Positions 13,939 through 20,989 of a stretch of 20,989 nucleotides of DNA are shown here, in pieces. Under the pieces are notes generated by a model. It saw only the letters and a list, made by a program, of their open reading frames with translations. It was not told the origin of the DNA and searched no databases. A program made the position numbers and the translations under genes. Numbering within the stretch: position 1 is the stretch's first letter; each line of letters begins with the position of its first letter. The DNA is from Cytophagaceae bacterium (GTDB lineage Bacteria > Bacteroidota > Bacteroidia > Cytophagales > Spirosomataceae), in NCBI GenBank assembly GCA_947459055.1, contig CANHCG010000003.1, positions 1 to 20,989 of the forward strand, read 5' to 3'.

Positions 13939-14391
13939 CTATTTTTTCAACAATTCCCCCACCTTCGCCGAAATCGCCTTCCCATCCGCTAAACCCGCCA
14001 AGGCCTTCGTCGCCACCCCCATCACCTTACCCATGTCCGCCGGCGAACTTGCACCCACCTGAACAATAATCTCCGCAATCCGCGTAGTCAACTCCGCATC
14101 AGTCAAAGCTTTTGGCAAAAATTCCTCAATAATCGTCAATTCCACCTGCTCCTTCTCCGCCAAATCCGTCCGATTTTGGGCCACATAAACCTCCAACGAA
14201 TCCTTCCGCTGCTTAGCCGCCTTCATCAATATCTTCATCTCCGCATCCGCCGACAAAGCCCCCGCACTCGAACCCGAAGTCTCCTCCAATAAAATCATCG
14301 ATTTAATCGCACGCAACGCACGCAAACGATCCGCATCCTTCGCACGCATCGCGTCCTTAATGCCATTTTCAATTGTCTCCTTTAAAGCCAT
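13939..14391 (-). CDS. GatB/YqeY domain-containing protein
   Basis: 150 aa. The YqeY family resembles the C-terminal tRNA-interacting domain of GatB, the amidotransferase subunit; free-standing YqeY proteins have no firmly established function. Typical features: N-terminal helix with MALKETIENGIKDAMRAKDA and RLRALRAIKSMI, the central AAKQRKDSLEVYVAQNRTDL, and the family signature EEFLPKALTDAEL at about 108-120. The C-terminal helical part has DMGKVMGVATKALAG. The frame is intact and of the usual length. It lies 4 nt behind the GH3-family gene and abuts rlmN. Confidence 0.92.
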   Translation of the reverse strand: MALKETIENGIKDAMRAKDADRLRALRAIKSMILLEETSGSSAGALSADAEMKILMKAAKQRKDSLEVYVAQNRTDLAEKEQVELTIIEEFLPKALTDAELTTRIAEIIVQVGASSPADMGKVMGVATKALAGLADGKAISAKVGELLKK

Positions 14392-14395
14392 ATTA

Positions 14396-15913
14396 TTATT
14401 CTAAAAATGTTTTTACCCCTTCCAAAAACGTCCGGTTATTACTCAATCGAGGAACTTTGTGCTGACCGCCCAACTTCCCCCTGCTACGCATCCATGCATA
14501 AAATGTACCCCTAGGCGCCACATGAACCCGCGGCATTCCCAGCACCATATCATACGATCGCTTCGCGTCATAATCCGAATTTAACTCCCGTAAAGTCTCA
14601 TCCAAAATCCGCACAAAGGTACTAAAATCTTCCGGCGCTTTCGAAAATTCAATCACCCATTCATGACACCCTCGTTTCCCACCCTCCATATACATCGGCG
14701 CCGCCGTATAATCCACAATCTCCGCACCCGTCGCCCCACTCGCCCGTGCCACCGCCTGCTCCGCATTCTCAATTATCAATTCCTCCCCAAACGCATTAAT
14801 AAAATGCTTCGTCCGACCCGTAATCTTTATCCGATATGGCATCAACGACGTGAATTTCACCGTATCCCCAATCTTATACCGCCACAACCCCGCATTCGTC
14901 GAAATCACCATCGCATAATTAACCCCCATCCGAACATTGCCCAACGAAACAATCGAATCCGACTCCTCCCCCGTCTCCATCACCGGAATAAATTCATAAT
15001 AAATGCCATAATCCAACATCAACAACATCTCATCCGGCAAACTCATATCATCTTGTATCCCAAAAAATCCCTCCGACGCATTATAAATCTCCAAAAATCC
15101 TACCCCACCCCCAGGAAAAATCTGCTTCTTAAACAAATCCCGATAAGGCCCAAAAGCCACCGCCCCATGCACCAAAAACTCAAAATTAGGCCATACCTCC
15201 AAAATAGACGTCTTACCCGTCAACTCCAATATCTTTTCAATCAACACCAAGGTCCAAGTCGGAACCCCCAATATACTCGTCACATTCTCCTTCGAGGTCA
15301 CCTCCGCCATCCGCAATATCTTCTGATCCCAATCATCCATTAACGCCACATCCAACGAAGGCGTACGAATCATCTGCGCCCATATAGGCAAATTTTTCAT
15401 CACCACCGCCGACACATCCCCCATCAATAAATTCGAATTCATCGGATTATCCGACAAACTACCCCCAATCGACAAACCCTTCCCCTCAAAAATCTTTGTC
15501 TCCGGTTTATTATGCACCAACAACGTAATCATATCCTTCCCCCCCATAATGTGACAGTCATCCAAGGACTCCTGGGACACCGGAATAAATTTACTCCGCG
15601 CATTCGTCGTCCCCGACGATTTTGAAAACCAGGAAATCTGACTCGACCACAATACCTGTTGCTCACCATGCATCATCCGATCAATATACGGAAATAACTC
15701 CTCGTACGTCGAAATAGGCACATTCCGATGATACTGTTCCACATTTCGAATCTCCTCATACCCATATTTTCTCCCCCATTCAGTCAAGCGACCTTCGGCC
15801 AACAAAGCCTCAAATCCTTGCTCCTGTAAAGCCAACGGATCCGTATAATGAGCCTCTATCCGCGGCATTCGCCGCTTCATTAACCACAATAAAGTCTCAT
15901 TAAATAAGGACAT
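14396..15913 (-). CDS. GH3 auxin-responsive promoter family protein (ANL-type acyl-adenylase fold)
   Basis: 505 aa from the ATG at 15911-15913 (MSLFNETLLWLMKRRMPRIE). A start seven codons upstream would overlap the preceding gene by 20 nt. Plant GH3 enzymes adenylate acyl acids such as indole-3-acetate or jasmonate and join them to amino acids; substrates of the bacterial members are unknown. Visible: WFSKSSGTTNARSKFIPVS (95-113; nucleotide-binding loop), YNASEG (277-282), the hinge-type WRYKIGDTVKFTS (344-356) and GRTKHFINAFGEEL (366-379). Length fits the family. The TGATATG junction leaves one nt between it and the GDPD stop. No plant-like features; specificity cannot be read from the sequence. 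Confidence 0.92.
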   Translation of the reverse strand: MSLFNETLLWLMKRRMPRIEAHYTDPLALQEQGFEALLAEGRLTEWGRKYGYEEIRNVEQYHRNVPISTYEELFPYIDRMMHGEQQVLWSSQISWFSKSSGTTNARSKFIPVSQESLDDCHIMGGKDMITLLVHNKPETKIFEGKGLSIGGSLSDNPMNSNLLMGDVSAVVMKNLPIWAQMIRTPSLDVALMDDWDQKILRMAEVTSKENVTSILGVPTWTLVLIEKILELTGKTSILEVWPNFEFLVHGAVAFGPYRDLFKKQIFPGGGVGFLEIYNASEGFFGIQDDMSLPDEMLLMLDYGIYYEFIPVMETGEESDSIVSLGNVRMGVNYAMVISTNAGLWRYKIGDTVKFTSLMPYRIKITGRTKHFINAFGEELIIENAEQAVARASGATGAEIVDYTAAPMYMEGGKRGCHEWVIEFSKAPEDFSTFVRILDETLRELNSDYDAKRSYDMVLGMPRVHVAPRGTFYAWMRSRGKLGGQHKVPRLSNNRTFLEGVKTFLE

Positions 15914-15914
15914 A

Positions 15915-16796
15915 TCAAGGAATTTTGGGCGCACGATTTGGATAATCCGTTATCACCCCATCCACCCCCATATCAATTAAAGCCTGCATTTGCTTCGTCT
16001 CATTCGCCGTCCACGGAATCACCTTCATCCCCAATTCATGCGCCTGATCCACCACCGACTTCGTAACATCCGAAAAATTTGAACTATAAATCGCCGGCAC
16101 AAAACCCAAATCCCTCACCACCGCCTCCGGATTTTTTCGCGTAACCAATGCAGACAAAGCCACCTTAGGAAATTCCCCACGTCCCATCGCCGCATGCCAA
16201 AATTTCAAAACTGAAAAATCAAAACTTTGTAACATCACATAGGCTGGCTTTACCTGCAGCTGAATTTGCGCCCACACCATTTTAGAAAACTCATCCACCG
16301 CCGGTTGACTTAGCCCATAGCCCTTCGGGTCCGACTTAATCTCAATATTGTAATACACCGCCTCCCCCGTTTTTTTTCGAAAAGCTTCGCCGAGCGCAAG
16401 GACTTCGGCCAACAAAGGCTTATGCGCCGCCATTTTGACCTGCTCCAAAAACAAGCTATTTCCCCTCATACCCACATCGAATTTCTTGATTTCAGAATAA
16501 GGCATTTGATATAAATTGTAAGACGCCTCCTCTGATTTTAAAAGCGGATTCCCGTCCGGCTTCGTTGTGTAAAGGGCATTCATGACCGGCTCATGAGACA
16601 CCACTACCTGACCATCCGACGAAATACAAACATCCATCTCCAACACCCGAACACCAATTTTTAAGGCATGCGCAAAAGCAGGCAAAGAGTTTTCGGGAAA
16701 TAAGCCACGACAACCGCGATGTCCTTGAATCATAGGTACTTGTGCCATCAGGAAATGTTGAAAAAAGAATACTAAAAATACGAGTTTTAATTTCAT
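15915..16796 (-). CDS. Secreted glycerophosphodiester phosphodiesterase family protein
   Basis: 293 aa. GDPDs hydrolyse glycerophosphodiesters from phospholipid turnover to glycerol-3-phosphate and an alcohol. A Sec signal peptide is clear (MKLKLVFLVFFFQHFLMAQ; cleavage likely after A18), so it acts in the periplasm or outside. The TIM-barrel catalytic set is present: QGHRGCRGLFPENS (H26, R27), LEMDVCISSDG (E53, D55) and VVVSHEPVMN (H68). Later, YYNIEIKSDPKG and the C-terminal GVDGVITDYP complete the family pattern. Its ATG overlaps the stop of the DUF4296 gene by 4 nt (ATGA), a sign of translational coupling. Confidence 0.94.
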   Translation of the reverse strand: MKLKLVFLVFFFQHFLMAQVPMIQGHRGCRGLFPENSLPAFAHALKIGVRVLEMDVCISSDGQVVVSHEPVMNALYTTKPDGNPLLKSEEASYNLYQMPYSEIKKFDVGMRGNSLFLEQVKMAAHKPLLAEVLALGEAFRKKTGEAVYYNIEIKSDPKGYGLSQPAVDEFSKMVWAQIQLQVKPAYVMLQSFDFSVLKFWHAAMGRGEFPKVALSALVTRKNPEAVVRDLGFVPAIYSSNFSDVTKSVVDQAHELGMKVIPWTANETKQMQALIDMGVDGVITDYPNRAPKIP

Positions 16797-17134
16797 CGAT
16801 GGGAGGTTTCGTTGGCTTTTTTCCGCTGCTCCATAATCTCGTTCACCCGTTCATACAATTTAATAAAATCCTTCGGCTCTCGCACATAGGCATGAAAACT
16901 ATGGATTAAGGTCACCGAATCGATTTGATGTTTCTTTAAGGTTGACTTTTCCAACGCATTAAAAAGCAACATATTCGAATCCACACTCACAATTTCCATC
17001 CCAGATATTTTAGCTTCATCTAAGTGAATATCCACCAATATTTGAGCCAATTTTTCCTGATCTAAACGCTCTTCATCACCCAATTTAGTGCAAGAAGCCA
17101 ACAAAAAAAGAAGCGCGCACGCAAGATATTTCAT
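16793..17134 (-). CDS. DUF4296 family lipoprotein
   Basis: 113 aa. The N-terminus MKYLACALLFLLASC is a lipoprotein signal with lipobox LASC (C15 as the lipidated residue). The mature part begins TKLGDEERLDQEKLAQIL and has the DUF4296 pattern LVDIHLDEAKI, with FNALEKSTLKKHQIDSVTL and HAYVREPKDFIKLYERVNEI toward the end. The family is common in Bacteroidota and has no known function. It opens the six-gene minus-strand run. A perfect -7 box (TACCTTTG) stands only four nt before its ATG. Confidence 0.82.
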   Translation of the reverse strand: MKYLACALLFLLASCTKLGDEERLDQEKLAQILVDIHLDEAKISGMEIVSVDSNMLLFNALEKSTLKKHQIDSVTLIHSFHAYVREPKDFIKLYERVNEIMEQRKKANETSHR

Positions 17135-17138
17135 AGTT

Positions 17139-17146
17139 CAAAGGTA
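17139..17146 (-). promoter_or_regulatory. Candidate -7 box directly before the DUF4296 gene
   Basis: Minus-strand TACCTTTG (identical to the rplC box) is followed by AACT and then the ATG. If functional, the mRNA would be leaderless or nearly so. There is no TTG at the expected -33 distance, so the call is tentative. Confidence 0.35.
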
Positions 17147-17217
17147 AACACAAATTAGAAAGCTTTTGTCGCTTTTCATTCGGATTGCTCAAAAAATACC
17201 TAATTTAGCAAGATATC

Positions 17218-18084
17218 ATGGATATTCGGTCATTTCTTTCTCACATTGTGCAACTGGAAATTCGCATCAGAAAAGCGATAAATACCCAAATGCACGGAAA
17301 TTTTTCCTCCGTATTTAAAGGTTCGGGGTTAGAGTTTAGTGACCTGCGTCAATACCATTATGGAGATGATGTTCGGCACATCGATTGGAATACCACCGCC
17401 AAAGGGCACGGGACTTTTGTCAAACTTTTTAAAGAAGAAAAGGAACAAACGGTGTTTTTTGTGATGGACGTGAGTGGATCCCAACAAATCGGTCGGCAAA
17501 ATCACAGTAAATTACAAACCCTCAAAGAGGTCGCTGGAGTTTTAGCCTTTTCCGCCATCCAAGAAGCTGGGCATATTGGTTTTTGTTGCTATTCCGATAA
17601 AAACGAAAAATACATGGCTCCAGGCGCTGGCAAAAAACACGGCTACCGCGTCATTACCGAGTTATTCAAAATGCAGCCTGAAAATTCGGGAACCAATTTA
17701 CGCGCCGCCCTCCTCTTTGCCATGCAATGCTTAAAGCGAAAAAGCCTAGTTTTTGTCCTTTCTGATTTTATCGACGAAGGCTACGAAGATTTACTCAAAG
17801 CCATCGCAAAAAAACATGATTTAGTTGTCGTTCATGTGCAAGATGCCCTCGAATCTAAATTACCCGCCATGGGAATCGTACCCATTTATGACCCGGAAAA
17901 TAGAAAAACAACTTGGGTAAACACCTCGGCAAAATCCTTCCGAAACTTCGTAGAAAAAGAAATTATAGATAAAAAAGCAGCCCTCATTACCCTGTGTAAA
18001 CAATGGCAAGCGAGTCACATTTACATCCAAGCCGGCGAAGATTTTGTACCCGCCTTGGTCAAATTATTCCGCGTAAGATCCTAA
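17218..18084 (+). CDS. DUF58 domain protein (Bat cluster, vWA-like)
   Basis: 288 aa, soluble. DUF58 proteins accompany MoxR ATPases and the Bat proteins, with suspected roles in envelope complex maturation or stress tolerance. The DUF58 signature is GSGLEFSDLRQYHYGDDVRH (36-55), continuing IDWNTTAK. A vWA-type fold follows with a metal-site motif FVMDVSGSQQ (D84, S86, S88), GTNLRAALLFAMQ (T159) and VFVLSDFIDEG (D183). So the MIDAS residues look intact. It is the first gene of the plus-strand run; no moxR precedes it. TAATTTAG, a near-match to the -7 box, lies in the 83-nt divergent gap. The stop is one nt before the next start. Confidence 0.9.
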   Translation: MDIRSFLSHIVQLEIRIRKAINTQMHGNFSSVFKGSGLEFSDLRQYHYGDDVRHIDWNTTAKGHGTFVKLFKEEKEQTVFFVMDVSGSQQIGRQNHSKLQTLKEVAGVLAFSAIQEAGHIGFCCYSDKNEKYMAPGAGKKHGYRVITELFKMQPENSGTNLRAALLFAMQCLKRKSLVFVLSDFIDEGYEDLLKAIAKKHDLVVVHVQDALESKLPAMGIVPIYDPENRKTTWVNTSAKSFRNFVEKEIIDKKAALITLCKQWQASHIYIQAGEDFVPALVKLFRVRS

Positions 18085-18085
18085 C

Positions 18086-18946
18086 ATGCAAGAAAGACCC
18101 CTCCATATCAAAGGTCAATTCCTAGAGGATTCTGCCAAAATTGGGCAGCCCATCCACTATTCCTTGCAAGTCATTCATCCCAAAGACCAAGAACTTTTTT
18201 TCCCGAGCATCCAACGGCAATATGGTGTTTTTGAACCCGTTAAAAAAGAATATTTTAAAACCAAAAGTACCGCGGAAGGCAACCTCGATTCAGCCGTATA
18301 TACCTTTCGATTTTTTGATATCGCTGATTACCAAAGCCTTAGCCTACCGATTTATATCATTCAAGGCAGCGATTGTACACAAGTCTTCCCAAAACCCGAT
18401 ACCATTTTCCTGAAACGATTAGTTCCCCACCCGGAACAGGTCAATATGGAAAAGGTTTTTAAGGAAATGGAGATTCCCAAATTACAACCCAAAACAGACC
18501 TGAAAAACGTATTCATATACGGCGTTTCCCTGTTTTTAATGAGCGGATTAATTTATTGGCTTTTCGGAAAACAACTCATCCGCTGGTACCAATTATATCG
18601 CTTATGGCGAAAAAACCTCGAATTTAGACGGGCCTATCAACGCCACTCTCGTTCCATTTCAAGCCAAGCCAAAGGACTTCAAAATTTAGAAAAAGCCATT
18701 TCCGTTTGGAAAAACTATCTAGAAAATCTCATCCATGTGCCCTTTTCTACTTATACCACCAAAGAAATGGTCGATAATTTACGCGACAAACGCCTCGTAA
18801 AAGCACTTCAGGCCATAGATTCAGCCATTTATGGTGGAAACTTCTCTGAAAAAACAATGGATTCCGTTAAATTCCTCACCGAAATCGCCCATGGTGTCTA
18901 CCAAAAAGAGCGCGAAAAAATTCGGACAGAAAACCAAAAAAGATGA
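18086..18946 (+). CDS. BatD-like single-span membrane protein without signal peptide
   Basis: 286 aa. I do not recognise a named family with certainty; position between DUF58 and BatA genes and layout suggest a shortened BatD-like protein. The N-terminal about 110 residues look like a beta-rich domain (IHYSLQVIHPKDQELFFPSI, YTFRFFDIADYQSLSLPIYI). One transmembrane helix spans about 141-160 (NVFIYGVSLFLMSGLIYWLF). A strongly basic stretch follows (GKQLIRWYQLYRLWRKN), then a helical C-terminal half. The positive-inside rule puts the N-terminal domain outside, yet no signal peptide exists. An in-frame TAA four codons upstream (18074-18076) rules out a longer start. It overlaps batA by 4 nt (ATGA). 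Confidence 0.6.
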   Translation: MQERPLHIKGQFLEDSAKIGQPIHYSLQVIHPKDQELFFPSIQRQYGVFEPVKKEYFKTKSTAEGNLDSAVYTFRFFDIADYQSLSLPIYIIQGSDCTQVFPKPDTIFLKRLVPHPEQVNMEKVFKEMEIPKLQPKTDLKNVFIYGVSLFLMSGLIYWLFGKQLIRWYQLYRLWRKNLEFRRAYQRHSRSISSQAKGLQNLEKAISVWKNYLENLIHVPFSTYTTKEMVDNLRDKRLVKALQAIDSAIYGGNFSEKTMDSVKFLTEIAHGVYQKEREKIRTENQKR

Positions 18947-19935
18947 AATTCAATCCATTTAGCCTTTGGTTGCAACTCAAATCCATCTTTTCCTACGAGT
19001 GGGATTATCCCATATTCCTATACTTTTTGCCATTGCCCCTGGTGATTTTTGCCTTTAAACGGATTCTAAATCGGAAAAATCAGGCGCGAATCGTGATGTC
19101 TTTTTCGAAACCTTTGATCCAGCAAAAATTCATCCGTTTCCTAAGCTTCATTCCGGAAACGCTTCAAGGGCTCTGCTTGTTTTTTGTTATTCTGACCCTT
19201 GCGAGTCCCTATAAAAAAATAGTCCATTCCGAAATTAAAAAAGAAGGGGTGGACATGACGCTCGCCATCGACATATCAGCTTCGATGCGGACTAAGGATG
19301 TATTTCCTTCCCGATTAACCGTGGCGAAAAAACTAGCCATTCGCTTCGTCAAACAGCGAAAAAACGACCGTATTTCTCTAATTGCCTTTGCCGGAGCACC
19401 GTATTTAGCCAGCCCATTGACGCCAGATTCGAGTTATTTGATTCAGGCACTGCAGCGATTTGAAAGTGAATTAATTCCTGAAGAAGGCACCGCCCTAGGA
19501 GATGCGTTAGGAATGTCAATTAACCAAATTCGCGACGAAAAAAATCCTAAGAAAATTGCCATTCTCCTCAGTGACGGAAACAATACCGCCGGGAATTTAG
19601 ATCCTATCACCTCGGCGGAATTAGCGAAATCATTTGGAATTAAGGTGTATACGATTGCGGTTGGTAGCCTCCAACCAAGCCTCGATCCCGTCGACGAAAG
19701 TACCCTGCGCAGCATGGCAGAAACCTCCAATGGGAAATTTTTCCGGGCCACCAACGAACAGACCCTCGCCCAAATTTTCAAAGAAATCGACCAGCTCGAA
19801 AAAACAAGAACCCTGAACATCCGATGGGAAGAACACGAAGACCTCAAAGGGATCTTTCTACGAATTGCCTTCCTTTTCTTTTGCCTTTCCATGCTCCTTA
19901 AAATTAGTCCCATCACGAATATTCTCGAAGATTAA
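18943..19935 (+). CDS. BatA-like vWA domain membrane protein
   Basis: 330 aa. BatA/BatB proteins are inner-membrane vWA proteins of the aerotolerance (Bat) cluster. Hydrophobic helices at about 23-40 and 70-88 precede the vWA domain; a third lies near 304-320, so the domain is presumably periplasmic between helices 2 and 3. The MIDAS motif is complete: AIDISASM (D110, S112, S114), EEGTALGDALG (T183) and LLSDGNNTAG (D211). MTLAIDISASMRTKDVFPSR and DRISLIAFAGAPYLASPLT are typical of BatA. It starts inside the last codons of the previous gene (4-nt overlap) and is followed one nt after its stop by ispE. Whether it is BatA or BatB cannot be fixed from one gene. Confidence 0.87.
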   Translation: MKFNPFSLWLQLKSIFSYEWDYPIFLYFLPLPLVIFAFKRILNRKNQARIVMSFSKPLIQQKFIRFLSFIPETLQGLCLFFVILTLASPYKKIVHSEIKKEGVDMTLAIDISASMRTKDVFPSRLTVAKKLAIRFVKQRKNDRISLIAFAGAPYLASPLTPDSSYLIQALQRFESELIPEEGTALGDALGMSINQIRDEKNPKKIAILLSDGNNTAGNLDPITSAELAKSFGIKVYTIAVGSLQPSLDPVDESTLRSMAETSNGKFFRATNEQTLAQIFKEIDQLEKTRTLNIRWEEHEDLKGIFLRIAFLFFCLSMLLKISPITNILED

Positions 19936-19936
19936 C

Positions 19937-20746
19937 ATGGTCCTTTTCCCTCCTGCAAAAATTAACATCGGTCTATTCATTACGGAAAAACGCCCCGACG
20001 GCTTCCATGCCCTCGAAACCTGCTTTGTTCAAATTCCCTGGAACGATATCCTCGAAATTACCCCAGCGCCCAAATTTTTATTTAGCTCCTCCGGCCTTCC
20101 TATCTCCGGATCTGTCGCCACTAATTTGTGCGTGAGAGCTTATGAACTTTTAAAAAAGGATTTTTCATTAGCTCCCGTACACATTCACCTCCATAAAATC
20201 ATTCCCATGGGGGCGGGATTAGGTGGAGGATCCTCAGATGCCGCCTACACCTTAATGGGGCTGCGAGATGTATTTGAACTGCCGCTTAGCAACGAAGATT
20301 TGGTGCCCTATGCCCAACAATTAGGTAGTGATTGTGCATTTTTTCTGTTTAATCAAGCCCAATTTGGCCAAGGAAAAGGCGATGAACTCAGCCCCATTTC
20401 CCTTTCACTGAAAGGCTATTTTGTGTTATTGGCCTATCCGAATTTTGGTATTTCGACCCAACAAGCCTATGCCCAAGTAAAACCAAAACCCGCTCCCGTC
20501 TTTCTTCCCGATGCGATTTCCCTACCCATGGATTCATGGAAAACACAAATCAACAATGATTTTGAGGAAAGCCTTTTCCCTAGCTATCCACTCCTCGAGC
20601 AAATGAAAAAAGAAATGTACAGCTTAGGGGCCGAATATGCAGCAATGAGTGGTTCGGGTTCGACGATGTTTGGAATATTTAAACAGAAAATCGACCCGCC
20701 TGAAGGATGGGCCGACTTCCCGACATGGTCCGGATTTATCTCCTAA
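19937..20746 (+). CDS. ispE: 4-diphosphocytidyl-2-C-methyl-D-erythritol kinase
   Basis: 269 aa from the ATG at 19937 (MVLFPPAKINIGLFITEKRP), one nt after the batA stop. A longer frame from 19865 would read 24 residues inside batA and is rejected. A GHMP-family kinase that phosphorylates CDP-methylerythritol with ATP in the MEP isoprenoid pathway. Motif 1: PAKINIGLFI with the catalytic Lys and Asn. The ATP-binding glycine loop is PMGAGLGGGSSDAA (about 90-103). LGSDCAFFLF carries the conserved Asp, and the C-terminal MSGSGSTMFGIF is GHMP motif 3. It is slightly shorter than E. coli IspE. The stop overlaps the stop of the convergent gene by 4 bp. Confidence 0.96.
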   Translation: MVLFPPAKINIGLFITEKRPDGFHALETCFVQIPWNDILEITPAPKFLFSSSGLPISGSVATNLCVRAYELLKKDFSLAPVHIHLHKIIPMGAGLGGGSSDAAYTLMGLRDVFELPLSNEDLVPYAQQLGSDCAFFLFNQAQFGQGKGDELSPISLSLKGYFVLLAYPNFGISTQQAYAQVKPKPAPVFLPDAISLPMDSWKTQINNDFEESLFPSYPLLEQMKKEMYSLGAEYAAMSGSGSTMFGIFKQKIDPPEGWADFPTWSGFIS

Positions 20747-20989
20747 TCCTTCGCAAAAATAGCCTCCAATGCCGAGGCGCCACTCATCACTAATTTACCC
20801 GCAGGAACAGGCTTTAAGGGTTTAATACCTGCAAAATCAGGGTTGGAACTTATGATTTCAACCGGAATTTGAGCCATCGCGCCCGAAGCCGTCTCCACAT
20901 AAATGAATCCGCCCTTCCCTACACGTGCTAAGCCAGCTTGTGGAACCGTTGGCATTTTTTGATTACCTACTAAAATATGTGCACTCACA
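20743..20989 (-). CDS. Probable C-terminus of an efflux periplasmic adaptor (membrane fusion) protein, cut by window edge
   Basis: About 81 residues are visible; the frame is still open at the right edge, so the start lies outside the window. The segment KMPTVPQAGLARVGKGGFIY, then VETASGAMAQIPVEI and KPVPAGKLVMSGASALEAIF, resembles the C-terminal part of HlyD/RND-type adaptors. In these a vPxxAl motif is followed by a small beta-domain and a final GaxxLe-type ending. These proteins link an inner-membrane pump to an outer-membrane channel. The gene is convergent with ispE and shares the last 4 bp, with no terminator hairpin between. The evidence is pattern-level only. Confidence 0.5.
   Translation of the reverse strand, partial: VSAHILVGNQKMPTVPQAGLARVGKGGFIYVETASGAMAQIPVEIISSNPDFAGIKPLKPVPAGKLVMSGASALEAIFAKD

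Noticed and set aside
14663..15343. 226-codon open frame on the plus strand
   Set aside because: It is antisense to the GH3 gene. Its product is an implausible mix of R, P, I and H, caused by the strong C excess of this strand; the GH3 frame has clear motifs.
19443..19916. 157-codon open frame on the minus strand
   Set aside because: It lies entirely antisense to the vWA gene, whose MIDAS motifs are intact. No family resemblance and no promoter.
20740..20760. Terminator between ispE and the convergent gene
   Set aside because: The two stop codons overlap and no GC stem with a T-run is present nearby within the visible sequence.
1..20989. CRISPR array or other regular direct repeats
   Set aside because: No evenly spaced repeats seen; the only notable repeats are the 24-bp pair and the REP pair.

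Overview
The window is a chromosomal segment of a Bacteroidota bacterium, most likely of the order Cytophagales. Genus-level placement would be a guess. The evidence is the Bacteroidota -7 promoter box TAnnTTTG, the absence of clear Shine-Dalgarno sequences, the protein sequences themselves, a DUF4296 lipoprotein and a Bat/DUF58 cluster. There are no rRNA or tRNA genes and no CRISPR array.

Left part (1-9823, minus strand). An uninterrupted S10-spc ribosomal operon, in transcription order rplC-rplD-rplW-rplB-rpsS-rplV-rpsC-rplP-rpmC-rpsQ-rplN-rplX-rplE-rpsN-rpsH-rplF-rplR-rpsE-rpmD-rplO-secY. secY runs off the left edge. rpsJ, which usually heads this operon, is absent. The operon instead has its own consensus promoter (about 10175-10204) and an inferred 345-nt untranslated leader. 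Most of the longer intergenic gaps carry a compact hairpin whose base lies about 13-25 nt before the next start codon. I find this series the most interesting possibly undescribed feature of the window.

Middle (10353-12305). Divergent fbaA (class II fructose-bisphosphate aldolase) with a strong intrinsic terminator. Directly behind it is a REP-associated tyrosine transposase (RAYT) gene, framed by two inverted copies of one REP-like hairpin whose stems differ by a compensatory base-pair change.

Right part, minus strand (12312-17134). A tightly packed six-gene run: DUF4296 lipoprotein, secreted glycerophosphodiester phosphodiesterase, GH3-family protein, YqeY-like protein, RlmN, and a Met8p/CysG-N-type siroheme synthase domain. 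Junctions are overlaps or gaps of 0-7 nt.

Right part, plus strand (17218-20746). A second packed run, divergent from the first: DUF58 protein, BatD-like membrane protein without a signal peptide, BatA-like VWA protein, and ispE. A convergent minus-strand fragment at the right edge looks like the C-terminus of an efflux adaptor (membrane fusion) protein.

The window thus links translation and protein export (ribosomal proteins, SecY, RlmN), central metabolism (aldolase, siroheme, MEP isoprenoid pathway), envelope functions (GDPD, lipoprotein, Bat cluster, efflux adaptor) and one small domesticated or mobile cassette.
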